Positions 34,642-46,302 of a DNA stretch of 64,000 nt are shown here, piece by piece. The number at the start of each line of letters is the position of its first letter. The first letter of the stretch is position 1. Under the pieces are notes generated by a model. It was given only the letters and a program-made list of their open reading frames with translations. It did no database searches and was not told the DNA's origin. The position numbers and the translations under genes were made by a program. The stretch comes from Turbatrix aceti. Taxonomy: Eukaryota > Nematoda > Chromadorea > Rhabditida > Panagrolaimidae. The stretch is from the NCBI GenBank assembly GCA_963969345.1, contig OZ017768.1, positions 2,628,718-2,692,717 of the forward strand, written 5' to 3'.

Positions 34642-36018
34642 TTAACGCTTTAGTTTTTGTAACAAACTTTTGTAGTTTTTAGACTGCAAAAATCGAGAGT
34701 ACGGGTCGTTTTTTAGCGTCTGTTCAACGTGCGCCACGGCCTCATCAAACAGTTTGACATCCACGTCTCTGGCTGTTATTCTGTGTACCAATTGTTGTTT
34801 TAGAGCATACGGTAGAAAAATCTACAAAAAATTAAATAACAGTTTTGTTATAAAAATTGAAAAAAAAAATTTTCGAACCTCATTGACACACTCATCGGCA
34901 ATGAATTGCTGCATGATGCTGCGTGCCATATTGAGCATGGCATGGGATTTGTCGTTCGCCTGCCGATACTCAGCGACGGCTTCCCAGAAGCGCAGAAATT
35001 CTTCTGCGCGTATTTCAACGAGATATTGTCGAAAATGAGATCTTCCGACGTGGTTGCCTAAAAGTGCGTCAAAGCTGGTCTGCCACTTTTCTGCGTAGGA
35101 GCGTGGAAGCAGTTTTTCGAGGAAGTTTAGGTACATTGCCGATCTTCGGAAGCGAGGAAACTGATCGCTTTCGAGTAGTTTGTTGATTTCTTTGACCGCT
35201 TGAATAAGCACTTTTCGGTCGTTTGTTTTGCCGGAGGCAAAGTCGTGTAGTTTCTGAAAACGGAAACAGTTCTAAAAAATGTTCCAAAAATTTTTACACA
35301 AAATTTGACTAACATTTTCTGTTTTTGTTAGATTTTTCAAACCTTTTATAAAACACCAAAAAATTGTTTCTAAATTTGTTTTAAATTTGTCTTTTTTCAT
35401 CCAATTTTAGTTTTTTTGCAAAAAGTATTCGTATTTTTTGAATTTATCGAATTTTAAAAATGAATTTTTTTAGGCCAAAACTCACCTTCTTAGCCACTCC
35501 ACTGATGTTGATGTTCATCTCATGCGCCGACAAAACGCTGTTCAATTCTTTCCGAAACTCAGCCGGATCTTTGATCTTCCCCAAATCTTCCATGCGTTCA
35601 ATAAAAATTAGATTCTCTTCAGCAAAACAATCGTAGAGAAAGCACTTGAAGAGTTGTTTTCCAATCTTGTCGCGCATGATCTCGGTGACTGTTGAGCTAC
35701 TCCAGGAAGCAGCTCTCGGATAATCAATGTGCTCCGTCGACGGCATATCCGGTCTCGTGCGTTGGCAGATGCTGCTGCTATTGAACATGTTGAGCATAGC
35801 CTGAGGCACTTCAAACTTGATTGCCGCGGCAATGGTTGGCGTCGAGGTAGCGACTTTTTTGTTTGAAGAGGGGTTTTTGTGGTTGACCGGAACCATGCCG
35901 GGAGGGTAGGCTTGGATGACTTCGGTGTCAACCAGGGAAGATGTCGACGCAGAAGCAGCTGCAGGTGCGGTGACCAGTGAGAAGTCGGTCGTCTGGGGAA
36001 GGGGTCGTGTGGATGTCT
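34642..36018 (-). CDS. Double RGS-domain G-protein regulator (5' end unresolved)
   Basis: Minus-strand exons 36018-35486, 35253-34879 and 34821-34642 (stop) are in phase, giving about 361 aa. A Ser/Thr/Pro/Ala-rich start is followed by two RGS boxes. RGS1: 'FKCFLYDCFAEENLIFIERM' through 'LLESDQFPRFRRSAMYLNFL'. RGS2: 'SHFRQYLVEIRAEEFLRFWE' through 'LKNDPYSRFLQSKNYKSLL'. RGS domains speed GTP hydrolysis by G-alpha subunits. C. elegans RGS-3, which tunes sensory-neuron signalling, also has two RGS boxes and is the natural comparison, but I have not established orthology. The acceptor at 36018 requires at least one upstream exon. An open segment at about 36720-36840 ending in a GTAAGG donor is possible, but its phase does not fit the first AG, so the start is left open. 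Confidence 0.82.
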
Positions 36019-38750
36019 CTGAAACATGGAAAGCTGTTATGGTTATTACAAAGTTTATCCGTACTAAGAAAGATATAAAAATTATTGCATTTGGACTATT
36101 GAAAGCTACTTGATGGAATTATGAACACAGGTAGGGTAATATTATAAATATTGTTTGTTATTTGATTTCCCCCGCTTTGTCAGAAGATAACCAGAGATTA
36201 AGTTGTTGTCTAGGTTCTTAATTAGATATAATCGGAATCTGATGAAAACTTTGGAGTATGGTCTAGCAGAACAAATCAGGCTTGAAAATGAAAACACAGA
36301 ATTTTTGTGCAAAAAAATGCGAGTGTCAAAAATAGACCACCTAAGACATTTCGAAAACGAACAAAAAAAGAGAGATACATTTGTTTGACCGCAGACCACC
36401 CAGGATTACGATTTTCAAAAACTTTTGACCAATGAATTATTTTGCGCGCCAAAAAGGACCACACACCATGTTTTCTTTGTTGCAAAAAAATCGAACAATA
36501 AAATCATTTTTGACGCTACGGCGCCGGTCGCCTTGCCATTTTCCTAGTTTTTTGTCTCTTTTTACTGCAGTAGTGTTCAAAAAATTGAACAAATTTAGTA
36601 AAGATAAATTTTTTATTGATTTTGTAAAAGAACCCTAATAAACAAAACCTATCATAGTGCATATTGGTTTAATACCAAAAACAACAACATAAACAACTAC
36701 CTTACATATCCAAAATTTATCAGTGTGGCCCTCTTAGCCCAATATCCAAACCAACCGTGTAAATTTTCGCCATTAGACTCGTGCTTTGATGCAGCTGTTG
36801 TCTGATGTCTTGAAGGCGAAGGCGGGGTACCCACCGAACCGGCATTGCCATGAGTCCTCGTCGGGTTGTCGGAGCACAGAAAAAACCCTCGTGGAAAGCA
36901 GCGCGAGAGCATTGTTGTGTGAAGTAAATAACAAATAATAAAATTAATACAATCTCGACAGTCTGTGGAGGACGCCTCCACCACCGACTGACAACCGTAA
37001 CAGCCGTAGATGCAGAAGACAACAAAAAAAAACAAACGACACCCACCAAAAAGATATATGTAATACTAATGGTGATATGAGAGGCTCCCCTATGGCGGGT
37101 AGTCTAATCATAAGGCCTCATGGGAAATATGAAAAGTTGTCTCCTCCGTTGGTGTGGTGGCTGTTGTTGTTGTTGTTGGAGTCCAACACCGATACCTTTT
37201 ATTCAGACTCTCCAACTCCAACTCCATTGCTTGCGCGCGCGCTCAAATGGCACGCAAGTATGTATAATAGTTTTGTAAAGTGTGGAGCGGCGCTGACCTC
37301 TACTTATTTTGTTTTTCAAGGCTAATGCGAATGAAATGCGTGACATGCATGCGTAAGACACATGCTGACGGCCGGTGTAATGGATATTTGTATCTTGTGA
37401 CGACGTTTATCAGGCACCGCGGTTACCTGCAAACAAACTCGACGAATGGCAATTCATTCCCTCAGGGGAAACTTTTTTTAAAGCGTGTGCGCAGGGTAAA
37501 AAAGCCAATTAGAACTTGTTTATCCAATTTAATTTTATGTTCACGTGCAACAAGCGGAATAATAAAAATTAGCATTATAAAATAAATACATAATTTTTAT
37601 TTGAGACAGAAAAAAAATAATCAAAATTGGTTCAGTGATAACCGATGTCGTTAAAGCACATAGCCCGGAGACAGGTGAAAGAAAGGTAAAAGAACTCAGC
37701 AAAGACAAGTGTACAACCTACCAAACGGAAAATAAATTTATGTGAGTAAATGGACGCTCTTTGCCGTCGTGGTTCGATATAAGGGCCCATGACGTTTTGT
37801 TCAAACATAGAAGTCGCGCTTCCTTGTTTCATTTTTGTCCAAGAAGCGCTCAAATTCCATCCAACGAACGTTTTTTACGGCAAAATCATGCTGGTGAACC
37901 AGAAATCATAGATTAACGGTATACAAATTGTTGATTATCAAGTTTTCTTGCAATGTGGTTCAAAAACCAACGAGCAAGTTTCTGTTAACGTAGATTATAA
38001 TTGAAGGATTTTGTAAGTACTTGGTCAAGTTCTGCAGAAATTTTCGAACGCAAACGTAATATCATTTTTTCTACGGCTCAGACAAACACGATGTTGTTCT
38101 GTTATCAGGTTATAATTTGTTTTATCATAAGCAACTTGTATTCCTGTTAACCACAATCACTTTTTGTAAAAAACATTCCACATGAAAAATAATTATTTAT
38201 TTACAACACAAAAAAAAGTGCAAATCATATTTTTTTGCCAAGAAAAACTCCAACGTAATAAAATTGTAGTACCTCGTTTTGTTTTTTAAATAATGCATAC
38301 TAAATAGTTACAAAGCATTGTGCGACAGGATTGGCGATAAAGTAGCGCAAGCTCGGTTTGATAACGATATGAATCGCCCTTCAGTTCACCTGAAAATTTT
38401 TTTAAATTTTTACAATTTTTTTTCAAATTTTTACATTTTTTTCAAATTAAAAAAATTTTTGTCAACAAATAAAAAAATTATTATTTGTGTCAATAAAATC
38501 AAAAAAATCAACCAAAATTAATTTTTTTGTTCCTCGAACCCAACAACTATCGCAGTACCCAGAAACAAAAGAACCCTCCCAATCCATCATAATTGTTTTT
38601 TCTTTGCTTTCGCAAGTGTCAAAAAATAAAATAGCAGAACGCCTGTCATTTTATCCCCTCTGATCGGTGGTCGTGCGGTGTAATCCATCATTTTTTGATC
38701 ATTTTCCTCTTCCAACTTTTTTTTTGACTTCTCACCTGAACTCAAAAAAG
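36019..38750. other. Region without a supported complete gene
   Basis: Probably contains the missing first exon or exons and promoter of the RGS gene. On the minus strand near 37858-37800 a start codon leads into a short plausible N-terminus ('MEFERFLDKNETRKRDFYV') that stops at once; a neighbouring frame stays open to a GTAGGT site at about 37720. This could be a gene fragment but cannot be supported. 38380-38520 is almost pure A/T. Confidence 0.4.
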
Positions 38751-39050
38751 TCAGACTGGGGCCGGCGTCAGTCTGTCTGGGGATACCGACAGCGAGAGCG
38801 AAGAATCATCCATTTCAAATGACAGCGTGGAAGGATCGATCGTGACTTCTGTCTGGAGAGGGTAGTAGCAAAACGACGAATCCTCGGTCCGATCACGCGG
38901 TTTTTTCCGGAGCACCTTTCGTTTGTAGACCAAGTAGATATGGGTAACCACAAAGCAGCACGTAAACATGAGCACTCCGCCGAAGAGAAACAAAAGCACC
39001 GCCGCAATGACGGCTTCAAACTCCGTTCCCAGAGGCGTAAGAACCACCAT
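38751..39050 (-). CDS. Possible small single-pass membrane protein, 99 aa
   Basis: One exon from an ATG at 39050 to the stop at 38751. A short N-terminus is followed by a strong membrane segment at about 14-42 ('AVIAAVLLFLFGGVLMFTCC'), a basic juxtamembrane stretch ('YKRKVLRKKPRDRTED') and an acidic, Ser-rich tail. Topology would be N-out, C-in by the positive-inside rule. No family is recognised. An internal 107-bp piece is found unchanged at 40538-40644. It could be the last exon of a longer gene; no upstream exon is clear. Confidence 0.45.
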   Translation of the reverse strand: MVVLTPLGTEFEAVIAAVLLFLFGGVLMFTCCFVVTHIYLVYKRKVLRKKPRDRTEDSSFCYYPLQTEVTIDPSTLSFEMDDSSLSLSVSPDRLTPAPV

Positions 39051-40537
39051 TGTGATATTTGGATAGAAAAAATGTGGTTACAAAATCTGGGAGAAGGCCA
39101 AGGATTAGCGTTGGTCACACGAGGACACCGATGGAAGTCGGATGGTGGCAGGGGTGCTTGAGAAACAGATGGCCAAGATCTGAGGGATGCCGTTCTGATT
39201 GTCAAGTATGTAGTATATTGCGGAACGACTAAAGGTGCACCTTTTTATACTTATCTGTGGACAGACATAAATCACTGAACTACGCGGATTTGCAAACCTA
39301 TAAATTATGAAAGCTGCGGAGAGCAGAACAAAAAAAAGAAGCAAAGAAGAAATAAAGTGCAAAGTTTTTTGACAGCTTCTTTGCAGAAATCGCGTCGTCA
39401 AAGTTAAAAATAAAATACACGACGGAAACAATAAATTTTGCACCAATCACAAAAAAGAAACAAACGGTTGTTTTCTGGGATTGAACTTTATTCACGTTCG
39501 CGAACAAAAGCGAACGAAAAATATTTATAAACGTAATTAATTAATTAATCAAGTAATTAATTAATCAAAAACCAAAATAAGAAAAAACAACAGATGTAAA
39601 TAGATAAAAACTTCCTGACACCTTTGTGGCAGTTTCTAAACAAATTGGTCACATTTTCAATCAACACCTGCGGGTCGGCAATTTTTTTTAATTTTTTGAC
39701 AGGATCATTACCTTTCTTTTGAAAATAATATAATCACCAATATACACACTTTTTACCAAAGTTGAGAATAAAAATTATTTCATACATAATTGAGGTTATA
39801 AAGCCAAACACTTATTTTTTGAAAGTTAACCAATTGCATGCGTCATGGGGCAAAGACAAAAGAAAAATCGAATCATAAAACAAAACAAAACTGAATTCAA
39901 TCCAGAGTGTGGCAAGGGAGGAAGGGACAATGATATAACAAGTTTAACAGGTGGTCGACACATTGAATGAAAAACTGAACGTCACACGTTTGCAAAAACA
40001 AGTTTGTGGTAAAATTATAAATTATAAAACAATTTCGAAAATTTATGTTTTTAATTTTAAATTTGTTCATCTTTTTTATTTTTTTCAAATTATAAATATG
40101 TTTTTAGAAGACACTCATAGTAAATTAATATTTACTTCCTTTTAAATATCCAATAAGTCAACCGCAAACACCCTTCAATTTCCTCTACTTTGTTTGCAAC
40201 TTTTTTTCTTTTTTCAAACCCATCCAACTTATATCTTACATAATAGTTTGACGTCACAACTTACTTTATTATAACCTTCTTCCCTCCCTCTACCGTCTGT
40301 CACCCAATGTGCAGCCATCAGGTTCCCTAGGTAACACCCACAGATAAATGTTATGATGGATGTTTAGAAATCATAATTGCGTGTTCTTAAATAAGCTACG
40401 TGCCCCCGCAGGTTGTAAAAAAGTGAGACATTTGTGACAAAAAAACATTGAACAGACGTGCGAATGAACTGAACTTTAGGGTCATTTTTTGGCTTAACTA
40501 AAGACATAGGAAAAAATATTGGAGTGTTGTCAGAATC

Positions 40538-40644
40538 GAATCCTCGGTCCGATCACGCGGTTTTTTCCGGAGCACCTTTCGTTTGTAGACCAAGTAGATA
40601 TGGGTAACCACAAAGCAGCACGTAAACATGAGCACTCCGCCGAA
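40538..40644 (-). pseudogene. Copied fragment of the 38.8-kb membrane-protein exon
   Basis: The 107 bases are identical to 38878-38984, same orientation, offset 1660. They carry part of the membrane segment and basic region but lack both ends of the reading frame, so this is a fragment and not a gene. Perfect identity implies a recent copy or an assembly artefact. Confidence 0.8.
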
Positions 40645-42362
40645 ATATCAAGGATAAACTATAAAAAATTTAAGAATGTAAATAAATGTAAACTTCCAAA
40701 AGCCTTAGATAGGATCAGAAAGACGTCAAAACTTAAAAAAAACAAGTTTGTAGCGGAATTGTTTTTATCCTATTTTCATTATCTTCCTCAATGTCAGATC
40801 ATTTGACACCTCTTCTCCCTCCCAACGTCACAACCACAAAAATCTTTATCAAAACAACGTGGACAAGTCGAGTATTTCATTCTTCAAAAAATATGAAACT
40901 TGATCTTCGAATAATGATTGATCACTGACTAGCTTTTTTAAAGTACAGATTTTTGCCCCTCAAATCAGTACACTATAGTTGGTAAACAATAAAGTTTGGT
41001 AAATAACGTCTCTAATTTGCTTACATCAAAGCCAGACACTGTCAATTTCCCGGATCAATCAAAGGTTTTTGGGTGATTGACATTCGTTTTTTTGATGTTT
41101 AAAAATATCAACTTTTACGTCAACTAGTACGTAACAAATAAAAATCGGTTGTTTCCAATTTGTTTCCAAATTTGAATTTCCGCAATCAAAATCAAGTACT
41201 TTAGAAATCTCAACTTTTGTGCCAAACTGCAAGAATTGTTTAAAACTAGAAAATCGGTTTAAAAACGATAAAGCAGATTTTATAGGTGCTCAACATTTTT
41301 TTCGGGAAATCGTAAATAAGGCAAAAAATCTGGCCGGCCTGAAGATTTTAGAACGGCAGAAAAAAATTCGAACGTAAAACAAAATGCAGGTCGTAACTAA
41401 TGCATAAAACCGGCCTCAAAATCAGGCAGGTGCAGTAGTTTTGAAGCAAAAGCCACGGCCCGTAGCCAAGTTTATAAAAGTATTTTTATGGGTCATTTTT
41501 TAAAATAAATCATGTGATTGTTCACATACTGTTTACATAAAAATGCGTAATAATTATTGAAAAGCATATTTGATGTATGACACGCAAAAACGTCGGAAAA
41601 TTATACCTAGAATTCTCAGTCACCGACCCGAAACGACCCTGCCGAATTTTATGACTCGTGACTCAAAAACCACTGCATTTATAAATAAATAAATATAATC
41701 CAAGACAAATAAAAAATATAAATGCTGTTTTTTTCCTGTTTTAAGAATGTTCAAATGCCAAAAAATTGCTTTTTTTTGGCAAGCGCAATTTATCATTTTG
41801 CACAATCTGTTTCCTATTTATTTGCATGTTGCCGACAAAATTCCATCAAGATTTCGCAAATGACACGCGCTGTCCTTGTAGCAAATCTATTTTTTCTATG
41901 CAACTCTAAAGAGTATAATTTTGGTGTCAAAAAGGAAACCGATGGAATCAAAACAATGCAAAAAAAGAAAATCTGTTTGCAAAATCCACAAAAAAAAATG
42001 TTTTTTATCAGTAAACCTTTTTGTTTTTTTCCAAATAAGACGACAAATAATTTTAAAATTACAAAAATTTTATAAAATACATTAATAAAAAAAATTCTAC
42101 ATATTTTTTGTTTTTTCATTTTTTTATTTTTTTCATTAGAAAAAAAAATATGTCAACCATTTTCTTTCAGCAGATAAAGATCATTTCCTTCATTCCACAC
42201 TTTTTCACGCGTTTTATCCAGACAGACGCTCGAATTGACACTATTTGCCAATGCATCAAAATAGTCGGCCTTTCAAATTTTCTATTTTTTTCTTCTCAAA
42301 AACAAATAAATAGCAAAAAATGACATTTTTATTCGCGCTTTTACTAAAAGCAAAAAGCCTCA

Positions 42363-42509
42363 ATGGATTTCAGCCCAGCAGCAATAACAACGTTTGTCAA
42401 AAAAAACAAAATTCAACTCGATGATAAATATTTGGATATCCGAAGAAAATTTTGTTCGATATTTGCTGAAGACGAAGGTGATGCTGTGGAACTGCCTACA
42501 CTTTTTTAA
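42363..42509 (+). CDS. Short open frame, 48 aa, doubtful
   Basis: ATG to TAA in AT-rich DNA with unusually protein-like composition ('MDFSPAAITTFVKKN', 'FAEDEGDAVELPTLF'). No splice sites, signal peptide or known domain. It could be a micro-protein, a gene remnant or chance. Confidence 0.2.
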   Translation: MDFSPAAITTFVKKNKIQLDDKYLDIRRKFCSIFAEDEGDAVELPTLF

Positions 42510-43815
42510 CTTTTGTTACAAAAGGGCAAACAAAACAATGGGCTGCTGTTCGCCTTAGAATTCATAATGGTTAACTCGGGGGCTAGTTTTGCATTTTTAG
42601 GATCCTGAAGTGCCCAATAGGGAGTTATAAAAAATAAATAAATAACAAAGATGTAATGCAAACCAAAAAAAACTCGAATGAACATCTTTTTGAATATTTT
42701 AAACTTTACTTTTTTCAACTGTTGCGTACAAAAATCCGAAAACGAAATTGACCGAATTTGATAAAGTTATGACATTTTAGGTTTTTAGTTTTTTTATTTT
42801 AATACCCCAAATTGTTTTAAAATGGACTAAATCGATTTGGCAAAATATATGATATTTACACCACTTTCATTTTTTTGCAAAAATAATTCTTCAAGAAGTC
42901 AAAACTATGATACAAACGCGCGATCAAAAAACATCCAAAAAAGAGCTGACATGCACACAAGGGCGCATCATTCCATTCCAGCTAATCTGCTGACATCGGT
43001 TACAAGAGGCATCAAGCTGCTTTTTTTTCACTAAAGCAATGCTAACAAAAAAAATTAAGGATAAACTATAAAACTGACGTGACTAGAAAAAATTATCTCA
43101 CTTTGTTCATAAAAAAATGACGTAAATACAAAAAAGCAAGCACCGACTTTCGTTGCTGCAAAAGAAGAAAAAATTGTTGGGCCAAAAACAATTACAATTG
43201 CTTTTTGTTTTTGGCTTGGCTCAGGTATTGTTCCTTCAAGACAAAGCCTTCTCACATTGTTTGCTTTCTCTCACTGTCTAAATTCGCATGAATAAAAAAG
43301 CGGGAGAGAGTGTGGAGGCTACTGGGCAGGTTTAAAAATCGAAATTGATGTGACACAATCTTTATTTATTAGCAGTTGGTATAGAAATATGGAATCAAAG
43401 TCAAATGTATAATTATAGCCTTTTCGGCCAAAACAAAGCGGGGAATTTATCAGGTGCTCTTTCCAGCAACTAACTGCGAATTAAGCCGTGCTACAAACTG
43501 CTATCTTAATGCTTTTTTCTAGACCCAATTTTGTGAATCAAGAACAAAAATCTCGTGTTTCTGCATGTTGAAATGAGTTAGCATTGGATTACCCGAAAGA
43601 TAAAATCATTCAACGAAAATTATAGCCGTGGGAAAAACGGCATTTGCGTATCTTTAGTAAAAATACAAAATAAAAAATCTGGCAATTTTCAAAATTTTTT
43701 TTGATTTTCAGACTTTTTTTAATTTTTAAGAGTGAATTTTAGGAAGTTTGTTGCAATTTATGTATTTTTAAGACCTAAATCAAGAAATATCAAAACTTGA
43801 TATTTATTATTTCAA

Positions 43816-45347
43816 TCAAACAAACAAAATCCACAAGATTGATAAAACAGAACCAACAGTAGGCATCGGAAAATTTGAGGTATTAGGCGTGTCCACCTCC
43901 TTCTCTGCCTCAGGTGTTGGAGGCACAGCTCCAGCCACATCCTTGTAGTCGTTGTATACATAATTGTGAATACAAACATCCTTTTCAGCAAAGTAGAGGT
44001 AGTCAGCTGGACAAGTTTTGTTGTCAGCCTTCACTGGTAGCAGGATTTCACACGCTACAGTCTGATCTCTACTTCCCTCAGGGTAGTCTTCAAGGTCAAA
44101 GTCTTTGCCGATTGCCACCAACAATTCGGGATTTGTAATATTATAATATTGTTTTAAATCCGGCATTTTGTATCTCTGGCCATTGGGTAGCAGAAATAGA
44201 GCCTTGCTATTGTCATCTGGATCCATGTAGTTTAAAGAACAGGGTGCATGTATACCAGTGTACGTAGAACGAGGAGACGTTTCTAAATACATACAAAAAT
44301 ATGTGCCATTGACTTCCCGTAAAAAAAAGTTACGATAAAAAAACATACTCAAATAAGCCAAATCTTCGTCACTTTGAACAGACGCAGGCAACGCAGATGG
44401 ATGAGATTCCTTGCACCACTCACGAACAGTACACCGGTACAACTCCTTGGCATGAGTAATCTTTTTGAAACACTTGCTAACGTATCCGACCTCCACCTTT
44501 ACCCAGTCATCCACTGGGCAATTGAGATTTGTGTACTGTTCAAAAGAAGTTTGTTTGTTGTATGGTACCTGGAGCAGTTCACATAAGATGCCAACGGATT
44601 CGTTTATCGCGCTTTCAAACCTGGCGATTTTTTTGGCTAAAATTTGAAAACAAATGACAAAAATTGTTGTTGCATTTTGATCCGATTCTTTCAGGTTTTG
44701 CCATTTTTGTTTCCAGTTTCGACTTCAATTCAAAAACAAGAAAAATGTTTGGAACCGCGAAAAGTTTCTGAATGCTAATTTTTGGTTGAAAATTTTGGGA
44801 CTTTTGAATCAAAAAAATAATAAAACCCTGTCGAATTTTTTTTTAAAATAAATACTTGCTGGCCAATTTTGGGAAACCATTATTGTTCCTTAAAAAAAAA
44901 TCTTACAAAAAAGAAGAATGGAGCCGTTGTTTCTCTTAAGTGTAAAACTTGCGTTCTTGATAACCTCATCTTTGTAATCCAAAAGATTGTATTTGTCGTC
45001 CATTCGTACTCCTGACGAAAATATTCTGTCACCATAAGAAGTATTCTCTAAAATATTATTTTGAAAAACAATAAAAAAAACTAAATTAACTTACGAAGAA
45101 ATTTGATCTCTGCGTCATTCTGGGGCACAGCAGGATGTGAGTCTGATTGAAAACCGACGCACACTTCTAAAGCATTTGTCATGTTCTTGAACCGTGAAGA
45201 AGTCGCGATGACGCATATGCCATAGCCGTCGGACCTTTTGTAGTTTATCCAGTATTTTGTTGGACATTCCGGATTGACGTATACTACTTCGGCCTGCGGA
45301 AGAAACAGCAGAAAAACGACGAAAAAAGACAAAACGCTGTTGCGCAT
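43816..45347 (-). CDS. Secreted C-type-lectin-like protein, probably GPI-anchored
   Basis: Minus-strand exons 45347-45095, 45047-44907 and 44636-43816 join in phase to 404 aa. The signal peptide begins 'MRNSVLSFFVVFLLFLPQ'. Two degenerate lectin-like halves show the same layout. The first runs 'CPTKYWINYKRSDGYGICV' to 'CVGFQSDSHPAVPQNDAEI'; the second runs 'CPVDDWVKVEVGYVSKCF' to 'CKESHPSALPASVQSDEDL'. Each has the start of a C-type lectin domain (CP..W, then the helix Cys and the SHPA/HLPS-like turn) but no WND or EPN motif, so calcium-dependent sugar binding is unlikely. Several N-glycosylation sequons occur. The C-terminus ends in a hydrophobic run ('VGSVLSILWILFV') with no basic tail, typical of a GPI signal. 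A GTATG site inside exon 3 near 44345 was ignored because no good acceptor follows. Confidence 0.68.
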
Positions 45348-45508
45348 TGTGAACACGCGAAGAAATCAAAACCGAATGAATGAGATCGCCATCGTGGGTT
45401 TTCCCGCAAACATTATGTAAAAATGTTATGGGAGACATGCAAATAAATGCAGCACATTTTTTCACCCTTCTTGCTAAGTCAGTCAAAAGTTTATTCAGTC
45501 TACGATGA

Positions 45509-46152
45509 GATGATCGACCCGAACGAATTAGCTTTCATACAAGGCAACCACGCGGAGCTTTACACGATGTTATCGATCCATCGGAAGTCGGTGAGAACAC
45601 CAAAAATCTGTCGTCGTTTAATGATGTCACGGACGATGAGCGCCCCTTCGTCATTCGCTTCAAAAACAACATGGGCTCGTGGTTCCAGCGTAGCAGGTGG
45701 TACAAGTACTGGTCTTGTTGGGCACGTCCGCGTCAATTCTGCTGCCAGAATTTGTCCGGTATTTTCATGACGTTGATCTCGATCGCGTTCATTATAGTAG
45801 TCATTGCATTCACTACTCACTACTTCTTTGGCCACAAACACGATCATGGCTACGAACACGAACACGATCACGGCTACGAACACGAACACGATCACGGCTA
45901 CGAACACGAACACGATCACGGCTACGAACACGAACACGATCACGGCTACGAACACGAACACGATCACGGCTACGAACATGAACACGATCACGGCCACGAT
46001 CACGACCACAATCACGATCACCCCCACGATCACGAACACGAACACGATCACAATCACGGCCACGAACACGATTCAGTAAGTTCATTTCTAATTTTTTGCA
46101 GAACCTCATTAACACCTAAATATTTTAGAACGAAACTGCAGTTCATAGGTAG
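45509..46152 (+). CDS. Membrane protein with alternating-histidine tail (5' end unresolved)
   Basis: The coding frame is open from 45509, has its first ATG at 45671, and continues to 46075; a GTAAGT donor and TATTTTAG acceptor then lead to a short last exon, 46129-46152. From that ATG the protein is 142 aa: a Trp/Arg/Cys-rich cytosolic stretch ('SRWYKYWSCWARPRQFCC'), one membrane helix ('IFMTLISIAFIIVVIAF'), then about 80 residues in which nearly every second residue is histidine, made of six copies of YEHEHDHG plus variants. Such runs bind zinc, nickel or copper strongly. Residues before 45671 also look coding ('DVIDPSEVGENTKNLSSFND'), so an upstream exon with the true start is likely but not found. 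Divergent from the gene at 45347. Confidence 0.6.
45843..45991 (+). repeat. 24-bp tandem repeat encoding YEHEHDHG
   Basis: Six near-identical 24-base units, starting about 45849, each coding for YEHEHDHG in the frame used by the membrane protein. Lack of stop codons in the unit opens all six frames, which explains the valine-rich and threonine-rich open frames that overlap it. Confidence 0.92.
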
Positions 46153-46302
46153 CACTCAAAGCGTCGTGCGCGCGGGATGGACTGAGATTCTTTTTTTGGA
46201 GGCCTTATAAAATTTGTCGAATTTTTGGTGAAATAATAACGTTTATTAATATTTCAAAACATAAATATAAATACGCCAAAATAAAAAATGCCGGTAAAAA
46301 AA

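Larger units (their letters stand above)
39051..43815. other. AT-rich region with no supported gene
   Basis: Mostly A/T runs and TTAATTAA repeats (39535-39570). Apart from the copied fragment at 40538-40644 and a 48-codon open frame at 42363-42509, I see nothing of note. Confidence 0.5.

Noticed and set aside
37632..37853. 73-residue minus-strand frame ending near a GTAGGT site
   Set aside because: Could be a receptor fragment, but the plausible start codon lies in another frame that stops after 19 residues, and no other exon is found.
45560..46069. 169-residue minus-strand frame made of 'VIVFVFVA' repeats
   Set aside because: Antisense reading of the 24-bp histidine repeat; the plus-strand frame has flanking membrane helix and splice sites.
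45804..46079. Threonine/asparagine-rich plus-strand frame over the same repeat
   Set aside because: Only repeat translation, with no coding-like sequence on either side.
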